Positions 35,289 through 47,500 of a stretch of DNA of 64,000 nucleotides are shown in pieces; position 1 is the first letter of the stretch; every line of letters starts with the position of its first letter. The DNA is taken from contig JAZAYU010000080.1 in assembly GCA_038501625.1 (NCBI GenBank), forward strand, positions 2,232,001 through 2,296,000, in the 5' to 3' direction. The notes beneath the pieces were generated by a model, which was not told where the DNA came from, ran no database searches, and was given only the letters and a program-made list of their open reading frames with translations. Origin of the DNA: Corbicula japonica (lineage: Eukaryota > Mollusca > Bivalvia > Venerida > Cyrenidae). Position numbers and translations under genes: made by a program.

Positions 35289-35525
35289 ATGATTTTAGAA
35301 AGTATTAAAATACGTTTTTACATTGTGAGCTTTTTAATCTTAGCCGATTCATTCTTTGTGACTGGAAAAGATTTACGATTACTTGGATTCTTTTCGGTGA
35401 CGGGCAAAAGCTGGAATGGTGGACTCGCCTGTTACACAGCCATGCAAATGGCTCTTGAAGATATTAACAGAAGAGATGACATATTGAAAGATTACAATAT
35501 AACTTTTAACTGGTTTGACAGCAAG
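35289..35525 (+). CDS. Gene 2 exon 1: signal peptide and lobe 1 start
   Basis: Start chosen at ATG 35289 because it is the first in-frame ATG after the stop at 35247-35249, has A at -3, and gives a good signal peptide (MILESIKIRFYIVSFLILAD). A mature domain starting near KDLRLLGFFSVTG follows. NGGLAC and MALEDINRRDDIL match GABA-B subunit 1. Donor GTAAGT after 35525; phase 0. Confidence 0.9.
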
Positions 35526-38500
35526 GTAAGTTTGAATTGGTGTTTTTGGTCATATTAATTGACATTTTAGTTGTTATTATATTTTACCCTTGACGCACCC
35601 CAGTTGTTATTTTTAGACAAGTTTATTGTTTAGTTTGTTTTGCTATGTTACGTGAATTATTATTTTGCTGGAAACTATGTATTTTAATAGTTACATGAAA
35701 AAAGTTTTCCTTAAACTTAATGTTTATGTATGTTATTATCTATAAATTGATTAGTATATTTAACCAAATACGCATCAGGCACCATGCATAAACAATAAAA
35801 AAAATATATAAATTATATTCTAATATATACTTTTCAAGTACATTTTTTCTAAAATGACGTGCATAAGCCGAAGAAAATTTAATAATTAATTCAAATTACG
35901 TTCTGAAACCAGAGAAATTGACCGTCAGTTTTCGATCAAAAAAGTCTGGGAATAATTAAAATACACCTAAGGCAGGTATTTTACACGTTTACATGACTGC
36001 CTAAGACTCGTTTGCATTTTTTTTAACATGATTGTCGAGCTGATGAGTGGATTGGAACTAATTTACAAAGACAACGTGTACTTAAAATTTGGGCGGGCGG
36101 GCTGTTACAGGCAAGCAGTCAGGCAGGCGGGAGGGCGGGTTCGGGCGGGCGGGCAGACCGACAGAAAAACCGACCGACCGACCGAAAAACTGGCAGGCAG
36201 GCAGGTAAACGGATAGACCAAAGCAAGAAAAGATAGACAAACAAGATAGACAGCTAAATATGCGTTTGGTCATTTTAAAGTTAAGAAGCCACAAGCATTA
36301 AATTTTGATTAGAATTCGTTTTTTATAAAAAAGATAACTTCTGTTAAATGTCTTTTTATATAAATTATTTAATATCAATTAAAATTACAAAATTTATATC
36401 TGGAAAATGTTGCTTTTTACATGAAACATTATTTTAAATCATATTCACACAACAAAGGCAACTTGGAGACGACACCATCTGTAATATTATCTTGGATGAT
36501 TATACGATAAATGTTTACAAAGAAACTGACTGTTTTTATGATCTTATTTATCCAGTTTTCATAGATGTGCACTTAATGAGCCAAAACGACAAAAGGTATC
36601 CAATGATTATGCACATGTTTTAAATGACTGTGTGACTTCTAAAGGAATTATCAAAATGTCACGCAGAACATTCCTAAACCAGTCTCAATTTAATCGAGCA
36701 TGCAATATATTTTTATTGTTGTCGTGTTCAAGTGTTTTATTATTCCCTTGTTTTCGTTTATTAATTAAAATGGTTCAACTGTAATGTTGTATTTTTAACA
36801 ACGCTCTGACATTTAATCAGAGTTGACATCAATTAACGTCCTTTGAATGTTTGAAAGTCGTCGAGTACGATACTTACGTTTGTCATGCTACACTTCAAGA
36901 TGATTTTTGTCTTAACATCTCTACCTGTTTTATATAGTTGGTTCCAATATCACAGCCAGTTTAGGTTCGGCTATTTTCAGATCTATCTACAGATTCGCTT
37001 TGGGCGTTTGCAAGGATACATCTGTACGCATAACGTATATCCCAGAGCCCTTCCGAAATTGTGTCCCGTAAAGGGTCGTCCAACGTTAAGAGTAGGCTGT
37101 GTTTTCTAATTGTGGAACTTCCTGATATACATTTTTACTTATTTTAAAACATACGTATTAGTGGCCACTAGACCATTTGATAACAATTTTACGATCTGGT
37201 GTTTGCTTTTTAGAAGTATTTGTCTAATTAAGATCACTAAATGTTCATCATGATAACGGCACATAATGACAATCAAACCCGTACAGTGACAGCGCCGAGC
37301 CACATATCTCCAAACACGCTAACGACCGAGCTAGCCTTGACAACTGCGCAGATAATCCGGGTAAACATTATTATTAACCATTCTCAAATTTACATAATAT
37401 GCGTTGCAAAGTTGGGCTTTGCGGACTAGTTTTGCAATAACAAACACATCCTATGCAAGAAATACGCTAATTGCTGGATCTTTTATACAAATAAGTTATA
37501 CATAAAGCAAATGAGTTACATGTACTCACCCCTCTCTATCAAGTCCACCTCTACAATTAATAACAATTGTTGCCATATATGTGGTCGAAATTTATATTTA
37601 TAAATATCATCCGAGCACAAAATTTTAAGGATACTTTTTAAAAGCTGACGGAGAAAGTATAAGGATGGTGTATCATAGAACTTGGTTTAAACCTCAAGTG
37701 GCAATATGCTTTACCACAGAGCTATTGCCACTGGTCATTCAAAAGCGCTGAACAATCGCGTCCCCCTTTTTGTTCGTTGTTCGTGATGCTTTTGTACGAG
37801 TGAATCAACTTTTAAACTTGTGCTCTCCTTTCCTCTCTAGATTTGGGCTATTCTAGATGGTGTAATTTCCGGATGTATGTGTTCATCTAATAGGTGATTT
37901 TATCCATTACGTTCTTTGAAGGTCGTTGAGCACGACATTTATGTACTTTGTCAATAGTACTTCTAAAATTGCTTTTGTTTAAATATTTTTGCCAGTTTAT
38001 AGATGGGTGGTTTCAATATCCCAGCCAATATAGTTTCGGAAATTGTTCAATCACCCTAAGGTTATACTTCCTGCTTTTTAAAATTTTGCCTTTGGTGTTG
38101 ACTGTGATATGCATGATTTCTATTCTCAGATCCCCTGTTAAAATTCTATTTCGTTTAGTTCCGCCCTTTGTTTTCTCGTTTAGGGCAAGCCCATTCTTTT
38201 ATCTGGGGACTATACGCCGCTGAACATGGAATGGTATCGATCTGAAAATACCGCGTTGAAGGTTCGATGTTCACCGTCATATGCATACCATCGTTTAGGA
38301 TGGGTCAAAATTGTAATGTTTATTGGTGTAAATATTGAGTTGCGCTCAACCCGGGCATAGGCGGCGTAGTCAGTAATATGCATTTCCATTACTGCCCATG
38401 AACAGGCTCAATCAAACCGAGACTGCAATTTTTCATATTTGTCGTGTTCGGTGGCTTTCAAAGTACGCTGTTTTCCACTTTATTCCAAGAAAAATGTATT

Positions 38501-41500
38501 TCTGAAGAGCACACAGATATTTACCTTTTAAAAGATTTAATAAGACCTTTTAAAAGATTTAATAAGGTACAAAATGTATAGTCAGAGATGATCAATATCA
38601 TGAAGTGGTTCGTTTAATTAAATCGAGATAATGCAGGTTGCTCTGATTCCAGTTAATTTGTAAACAGTTTCTGGGAATAACTAGTATATTTATTGTTAAT
38701 ATAAACCAATCATGGACAATGAAGTACACCTGTACTTGTGTTCTTACATGGCCAAGAATAGCCTTTTCATCACTAATATTATTGATATTCTGTTGTTTTC
38801 CTAGAAAGTTGCTAGTGGTGTAAAATTTATAACAGTAAGTTTTATTCCTACGCTGTCTTATAATTTTCTTTTTCTTTTGGCTACAAGGGCCTTCCAAACT
38901 CCGAGTAATAAATTCGGATAAAGTTAAATAATCTTCCCTTTACATTATTTTTAATATTATATTTCGTATTATGCTTCACTTCAGTGTAAAACGATCACGC
39001 GAATATGACTTACCAGTTTTAGTTAAATGCTCCATAGGATCTTTGCTCTGTGTTCTGTGTGTCGCGGTACGAATCTAGTCACTATCTGGGGAGAACATGT
39101 GTAAGCGGACGGACAGCTCAGTAGGGAGAACACTCGCCCTGGAAGCGAGTTGTCCCGGGCTCGAGTCCCGGACTGGCTGCACATACTATCTCACTCTGTG
39201 ACATGTGCTCCATAGGATCTTTGCTCTGTGTTCTGTGCTCCATACCCCTGACAGGGTGTGTCACTGAAGTGAATATGTATGTCGGAGTAAATACCCTGCA
39301 AAAACACATTATGTGGGCTTGAATGATTTCAAAATATTATATGATCCGTTAAATTGTCTTTAATGACGTCGATTATGAAAACCAAAAATTAAACATATTT
39401 AAACATAAAACATATTTTCTGTTCATTCAGCAAATTGATTTCGACTCTCAGGAGCAGAGTTGGCAAGGAATTGCATGTACAATTGTTATTGTCATAGAGA
39501 AATGATAGAGAAATGAGGTTTGTGAAGTTGGCAGTGAGTTATGAATTGGAAGTTGGATATTCAAATGAGTTCGAATCAACTGCCAGCAATGAGTTGGATA
39601 TTCGCTTTCCACAAACAACGAATACCCAACTAACAGTAGATTCAATCTCATTCGGGTATTCGCTGTTTGTGTAGAACGAATACCCAGCTCACTGCTGGCA
39701 CTGAATTCGATCTCATTAAGGTAGTCGCTGTTTGTGTAGAGCGAGTACCAAACTCATTTCTGGCAGTAGATTCTAATTCAGTTGATATTAAATATCCATC
39801 TCCCAATTTATTACTCATTGCCAACTACACTCCTAGAGTGATGTGCCCAAGGTTCTGTGGCTTTCGTAATTCCCTTTTCATCTATTTCTAAGTTTCTTTT
39901 TTCTGTACTTGTAGCGCTCGGTGATGTTAGCAATTGCAAGAAAATATTTAGATGATGTCGGTGGTCTGTATGACGACTGATTTCCTCTGTCAAGCAAAAT
40001 GATTTGACATCATTTTAAAAATATTTCTGAGGTAACTTAAAGTGAACATGGCTGAAGGTTATAAAACTGAGCATGGAAACCAGTCTCAAATCTCAAGCAT
40101 CTGATTGGCTGAAATGGCGACTGGTGAAAGGAACACCAAGTGCTTTTTTTCATGCATTTAAATGCTTTCTATTGCTTCCTTTGCTTTGCGAATTACTTAA
40201 ATGCGCAACCTCGACATTTGAATTACATTGTCGGTTGGTATGTATGTTAGAGTTGATTCGCCTAGAAACATGTTTAAAGAATGACATCGTGGCAGTGCAT
40301 GAATAAGGTTTGTTCATCATAGAACTTGGTTAAAATTCTAAGTGTCAAATATGTTTTGCCAACTACCGTAACACTAATGTGTATTTGCTGATGCCTTATT
40401 ATTTTAAATAAGTCGTTTTACTGCCTGTCCTCTAACAGACTGCGTGGAAAGGCCGGGTTTTATGAGGATGTGCCATTTTTCGAAATGCGTATTTAACATT
40501 TTGATTTATTTGGAGTTATTCCAGCCATCATGTGTATTTGACGGTTAATTCTGTAGAGCTGATGTGTGCTAGTCAAAGGAATTCCATTTACCCAATATCA
40601 GACCAGCTTAAACTTGTGTTATGACCTAAATTGAATTATCCGCAATTCCTTTATGACAGACTTCAAATTGTATAACATTTGTTGTTGATTCCCATATCCA
40701 AACTACCTACAAACAGGTTATCAATTTTGTTTCAGTGTGATAGTGGAACCAGTGTGTTTGGCATGACAACAAGATTTCAAACTGACCCGCCGTATGTGAT
40801 GCTTCTTGGTGCTCCCTGTTCGGTGGCGTCAGAAGCAACTGCACAAGCCTCTTACCTCTGGAATGTTACACAGGTATAGTTATTTAGTTTTGTTTCTAAT
40901 AAGTTTAAACTAGTCTCAAGAAAAGCTGTAGAATTTTCAGATTAAAAATAGTTTAATTACAAACATTGAACACCAGTTTTCTCTGTCTTAAATTAGCCCA
41001 TCTTCTAATCTTCGTGAAGAGGTATGTAATTGTCTGTATGAATACCCTTTACCAATTTCAATTAGATTATTATTCTGAAGCTTAAACGGATTTTAAACCC
41101 ATAAACAACATAAACATAATGGAAATTGTTGTATTTAAGCTTTAAGAACTTAATTTCAGTTTCCAAGAAACTGGCTAATTTGATACATACAACTATTTAC
41201 TATATATTTTTTGGTAATTCAATTCCGAGGCTAAAGGTATTATATTTTAGTCCTAATAATTTAAACTTGCTCATTTAACTTTACTTTTTATTCTCAGCAT
41301 TAGCAAATGGTTTGAAACTGGGATGGAGTTTAAAGGTGTATATTTAGAATTCAGGATAGACTACTTTAATGTCTCAAATTTGGTTGATATTCATTCTTAC
41401 AGTACCACTTTATATAATATTAATGACTGAACAGGAGAAAATTTCCAAAACCTTTTATACTTATCAGTACAATTTAGAATATTTTGTGAGTGAAGTTCAC

Positions 41501-44500
41501 TGCGTTAGAAACGCTATGACAACTTTGGCTTTGAGTCATTTATTTACTTTAACTTTGACAGTGTAAGAATATTACAGTCACCATAGTGACTGGTCGCCAT
41601 TTCAGCCAATCAGATGCTTGAGATTTGAGAATGATCTCCAGATTTAGTTTTATGATCTTGGGCACAGGCACCTTTATCGCTGTCTTCTGTGCTTTAATTG
41701 CCAATCTGTACATGAACTTAAGAGTTTTACATAAAGGTCATTCAAGCACTGAATAAAAGATGAAGAGATAATTTTAAAAACCGGTTGCTGTGTTCATGAC
41801 CAGGACACTAAATATTAAATCAGCAAAATCACGATGGTAAGAAATAGAGACTCTCAATTCTGTAGAAGGAAAGTTAGCTAAGGTTTGGAAAATAAATCTA
41901 GGAGAGAGAAAAGCATGGGTGGGAATTTTATAAATGTTTAGCCGGGAATAGTTCGTTAATTAAATTTTGCGTGCTTAAACATTAACGTAAACATTCTTTA
42001 TAGTTTTAACACAAATACTTTGTTTCCAATAAGGATTTAACTGAAAACATTATTTTATAAAGATTCGTGAAATATTGTATACATCGGACTTGCTCGGCCA
42101 TTTCATTTCATTTTTAATGCCAGTGAGCTCTATCCTCAAAATTGTGTTACACTCTTACTTTTCGACAGTCAAATACTATAGTTCGATTTTGACCCCTGAG
42201 CTGTGACCTTTCGGACAAGTCCACTGTTATAATACTATATTGGTAAAGTGCGTCATTTTACAGGGTTACCGTTAAATTACTTTACTTATATGACATTAAA
42301 ACCTGTTCAAAGCAGCAGATATTTAGTCACGACGCAAAAGCTCAGTGGATAAGATATCGGGCTATGAAGCAAAACATTGCATGTTCGAATCCAATAAAAG
42401 TAACATTATATATTTGTCTTTCATTTCCTATCTATAATTTTAATTTAGTTCTTATGATATTATTTTTCGGCGTTAGCTGTCTAAGCTCACTTTTGACCTA
42501 GTTTTTCGACCAATGAAATGTTGTAAATAATACTCGTATTCTCTTATTATGCAGAGGGAAAATGAAATAAACTATTTCGATTGGTAGCTATTCACACCAG
42601 AGAGGCATCTAGCAGGGTGGAGAGGTATCTAGTGGGATTTTTATTATTATGCAGCGGAAAAATCAAATAGATTATTTCGATTGGTTATTAGTGGGTGTTG
42701 TATTGGAGAAAAAAAACATATTTACGATTTAAATAACCAGTTAAGTCAATATTGATGGCTTAAATACAATTTTATATGGAATATTTTTGGGTGTCAGCTA
42801 AACACTTGCATACAAGTTTACACAGTGTAAAACGAAAGAGAAGTGTAGATATTTCTAGTTCTTACTGGTTTCTTTCTAGTTCCTTTGATACTGATTGTTA
42901 ATATCAAGTACAAAAATACAGGTTCATTGTAGTGTAGTGGATGACACTCTCGCCTCCCAAGCGAAGGCCCCGGGTTCAATACTCGGGAGGGACACTTTTT
43001 TTAAAGTTAATTGACGTAAAAGTTGGTAGATTTCGCTCTTGTAACAGGCTGTTTGTATTTGTTTTTATTAAATTTCAAGGACATTTATTCATCTTGAGTT
43101 CTAACTCTACAAGATGTATTTTATTGAAACTGAATAAATGTAGATCAAGACTTAATGTAAGACATTGCTTCTTTAACCGACTTGTTATCACTGTATGAAA
43201 TTGTTGCAACAGCTTGAACATTTTTTTTTGAAAGACACTTTCAATGAATTTATGAGTTGTCATGATTCGGTCGCTTAATCTCTAGGTCATACTAAGAAGG
43301 CAGGGAGGGTTCGTCAACAGCTATAACAAGTAAAATAAAATAACTAAACTGTGTCTGCTTCGCCTCTCTGTATTTCTTTCTTTCTTATATACGTGTATAT
43401 ATAAATATTTTCCATCAACGCCGTTTATCTTTTTTAAAGATATTTCTTGTTAATAGTTTGAGCTGTTTTATCTTTATTTTTGCAACCCCTTTTAATTTTG
43501 TTAATGTTCATTCCATTCTTAACAATATAATTATTTTTGTTGAGCAGCTTGCCCTGACCCCATACACCTCCGTACCAAAGAAGCGTTGGCAATTGTGAAT
43601 CCTGGCGTTCTGTAAACACTTGTTGTTACATTCTCTTTCTTTTATAATTTACAGAATTCAAAACCACTGTGTCCAATGTTTTGCATCGCCCCAAAACTTT
43701 GTTTTGAGTAAGCATCGGTCGCGATATTTTATCAACACGCTTGATGAAAACTTACTCGAAATGTGTATGGTTTAATGTCATTTGTGTCGGTGTACATAAA
43801 TGTATTGAAAAAATGACATTAAAAGCGAAAAAAAAATCTCCTCATGGGATTCGAACATACAACCGTTATGTCATATTACCAGAAATCAGTAGCGTTACTG
43901 CCACGGCCATGAAACCTTTTATGATAAAACTGTACAATTTCAACATAAAGAGCTATGATGGGAATATCTTACATCCCTATTTTGTGGAATATTCCAAAAA
44001 TCTTTAAATACAAAAGTACATTCACGGCTCAGTGCGTAAAATCGGACTATACTATAATTGCATTTACACAAACGTATCTATAAATCTCTATATAAAATCC
44101 TGTGTATACAACAACGTGCGGCGTTTCTTGTGTGACCTTGTTTCAGGCCAATAAATTTTGTAAATAAATTCTTAACAAAATATATTGATATATTACATAA
44201 CGTAGTTTTATTTATATCAATATTTTTTACTACGCTCTTCCATCGTAAATTATCTGTGCATTTTTATTACTTCAGAATCTGTACAATTTTAACACACGGA
44301 AGCTAATGCTCGAAGATTCTTTTGATGTTATACGTTATTCTCTTATACGATATTTATCGCAAGCTGCATTTGATCGTTATAAATAAACTTGTCATTTGTT
44401 TGTTTAGAATCAGTTCTCATTATAAGCGATGTCTCGATGGAGATATTATCTGGGCAACACGAGCATGTCACTCTAGACCTCCATTAACCCATTAATGCAT

Positions 44501-47500
44501 TTGATATTAGAAGTACACAGTGCTGCAGTAGTATTTCATTGCGAAATAATTGTTTTACTTCAGTTAATTAGTGGCCTATTATAGACCCGGTCATTACTCT
44601 GGTTATCTGGTCATCTTTCACATAAAAATAATGTTTTACAAGTGTTAGCTTTCCAAAAAGCTAGTCGGTCATTAGCACAACCTTTTAACAAGACGGCAGA
44701 AAAGTTTGAATTTTAAGGCATTTTATTGGATGCCATACAAAAATTAAGTTTACTTATAGGTATTTCCTCTTTCGAATGAGATGTACTTAATCTGGTGATA
44801 AATCTAACCCTGTTTGCGAACAAGTTAATAATTTACTTGGAAGTAAACCAAAATGGAAAAGTTTGTCAAACAATATTTTTGTGTCAGAAAGTGTTAGAAA
44901 GCAACAATTATCAAGCTGTAAATATATATCCAAAGCTACAGAATATGTTAAAAACAAAAGTTTTTTCACAGTCATAGGGTGGGAGAGAAAAACGTGAACA
45001 TTCTGTCAGGGACTCACAGGTATGATAAAATTGTACTTTCTGATCTAGAACAATATCGTTAGAATGTTGGTATTCACTTAGTATGTCTCATGACTTCGAA
45101 TAACAACCTAACGCATTGAATTCAAATTCGCAAAAAGTATGCACTACAGCGCCGTCTTGTTTTGTTAAAAGCTTATGCCAATGACCGACTAGCTTTTTGG
45201 AAAGCAAAATTTTGTATTGACTATTATTGACAGTTTCATGACCCTATTTGATACTTCTGCAAAAGTATGTGTGTTCGCATTTTCCAAAGATTAATTTGTT
45301 GATTCAAAACCAAATTACAACTATGTAAAGCTTAAACTTGCAGTGTCTATTATTTTCAGTTTCATTACCCGATTTAAGATTTCTGCAAAACTGTGTGTTC
45401 TGGTGTTCCAAAGATGATTTTTACATTCAAATCCTTATAAAACTTTAGCAACCAGTTGATAAGTGGCAAAATGCAAGATAACCGTTAAGCAAAATTATCA
45501 AGAAAGTACCGACGGATGTATCCATATCGAGTTAGCGAAACCATGTAAAACATTCCCTGGAATACCTCAGTCTGATCCCCGAGATTCACAAAATGCTGCA
45601 CAAGTTCGTAGATTCGTGGCCAGCAAAATAAGTTGCTGATCTCTTTTCATTGTTCTCTACACATTTTATTTGCTTTGGTTTAATAAATTTGTAAGCTGTA
45701 CATCTTTTGTTTATCATACACAGTGTACATTTACTAGACAAAATCCATGTCCCTTTATATGTTAAATGTTCGTTGTCGGAAATATCTTTATGAGTAATAA
45801 GCCTAGCTGACAAGAAGCTGAAGAGAGGATTGAAGAATAGGTACAGACTCCAAATGTGACGTCCTTCAACAGCGAAGCCTCAAGGTTTTTTTAAAGATAA
45901 CGACTGAGTAAGAGTCTATCCATAAATAACGACTGAGTAAGAGTCTAATTATCTAAATTATCCGTTCCGTCTGGAACGTGATCTTTGCTTTACATCACTG
46001 TTAACCAGTGTTCAGGAAGAAAGCTCAAGTTTGGTCGATTATAATATGTCGGTCATCAGGATGACCGACAATAAAAGGTGGCTTATCCAACAAAAGTATG
46101 CTCAACAACAACCAAAAACCTTGACACTAGATATTTGACTTATTTTCCTGGAATTAGAATAACGAACTGTGTGAATTATGATTGAGTATGAAAACTGAAG
46201 CAAAACTAAAGAAAGAAAACATATACAGTACTACGAAAAAAAAACACATTTAAAACCATTCTAAAAGAAGGCATTCAAGAATAAGATGAAAAAAGCGTTT
46301 CTTATAGTTATTCAAAATGATACCTGAAAAGTTGCGGTTTTCCGTTTTTCTGTTGTGCTGATAAATGCGCGAAGTATTTCCTAAAAATGACAGTTGAGAG
46401 CTTGTTAATAAACACTATGAGGAATCTCCACACACAGGCTCCTCACGCAGTCAAAAAGTATAGACTACTTTGAATTATTAGACTCAGTATTTTGTAGGAA
46501 AATAATTCGTATAAAACGAATCGTTGCGAGCATTTTCCACAGATGTGTGGTAATACAGTTAGAAAAAAACTTAAGACAAAAACCATATGACGTAAAATAC
46601 GCATTTTGAAACCATTCTAAAAGCCATACATGCAATTAAAAGCTGAATATATGTCTTAACGCCGATCCATCCATATACTTTATATTATTAATTGATAAAG
46701 CATTTAAACACATAATACTATGTATAAGGTTGCAAAATGCAATATCAAAAAGAAACGGATGATCCAAAATAAAAATAAATATCTAAAACGCGGAATGAAG
46801 TCCCTGTGAATCGAACCCGTGTCGAATAAAAGTTGAGCCAGAGCTAGGACGCATTAACCACTGCGTTGTCGAGAACATGCGACATGAAAGAGTGCAAACT
46901 TACACTTTTAACGTAATAATGGTTGTAATTATTTTTGAGCCAATTACAATGCAGTATTTTTCAAATATTTCGAACCTTATTTCTCATAAAGTCTCATAAA
47001 GTCGCGCGTCTGGAATGTGTTTATTATAGGTCGATTTTCTACACAATATTGTCCGAACATTTATTGATAAACATGTATAGTTCGTGAACGATCTTCTACA
47101 GTGTTCAAGAAGGCGTGAGTTAGAAAGTCCGAGGAAACGAAAATCATTGAAATATTTTAGCTCTGACTTTTTTGGCTTATGATAATCTTCTTACGTCTGT
47201 TATCACATAGGCGGCCAGTTTAGATCCAGATCATCCTTAAAATCAATGTCATCAGTATTTGCACTTTCTCTTTTTTGTCACAAATAATCAAGTGAATCCA
47301 AAGACCTATATTATATATATATAGGTCTTTGGTGAATCTAACAGCGAGAAGTGTCGGTCGTGCTCAGACGGCACGGATGAGCCCGTTGATGCGGATATAA
47401 ATTATTTTGCCATGCTATAAAAGATTTATTTATGAAGTAACGGGTAAAATGGAACTTCCAAGGATGAACCCTTGTTTCTCAACGCAAGGACAGACTCACG

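Noticed and set aside
36028..36294. Open frames on both strands rich in R, G, Q, P and S
   Set aside because: Arise from the 4-base GGGC/ACCG low-complexity tract.
42927..42996. Functional tRNA-Gly
   Set aside because: The 5' flank cannot pair with the 3' acceptor bases and the module is part of a dispersed repeat.
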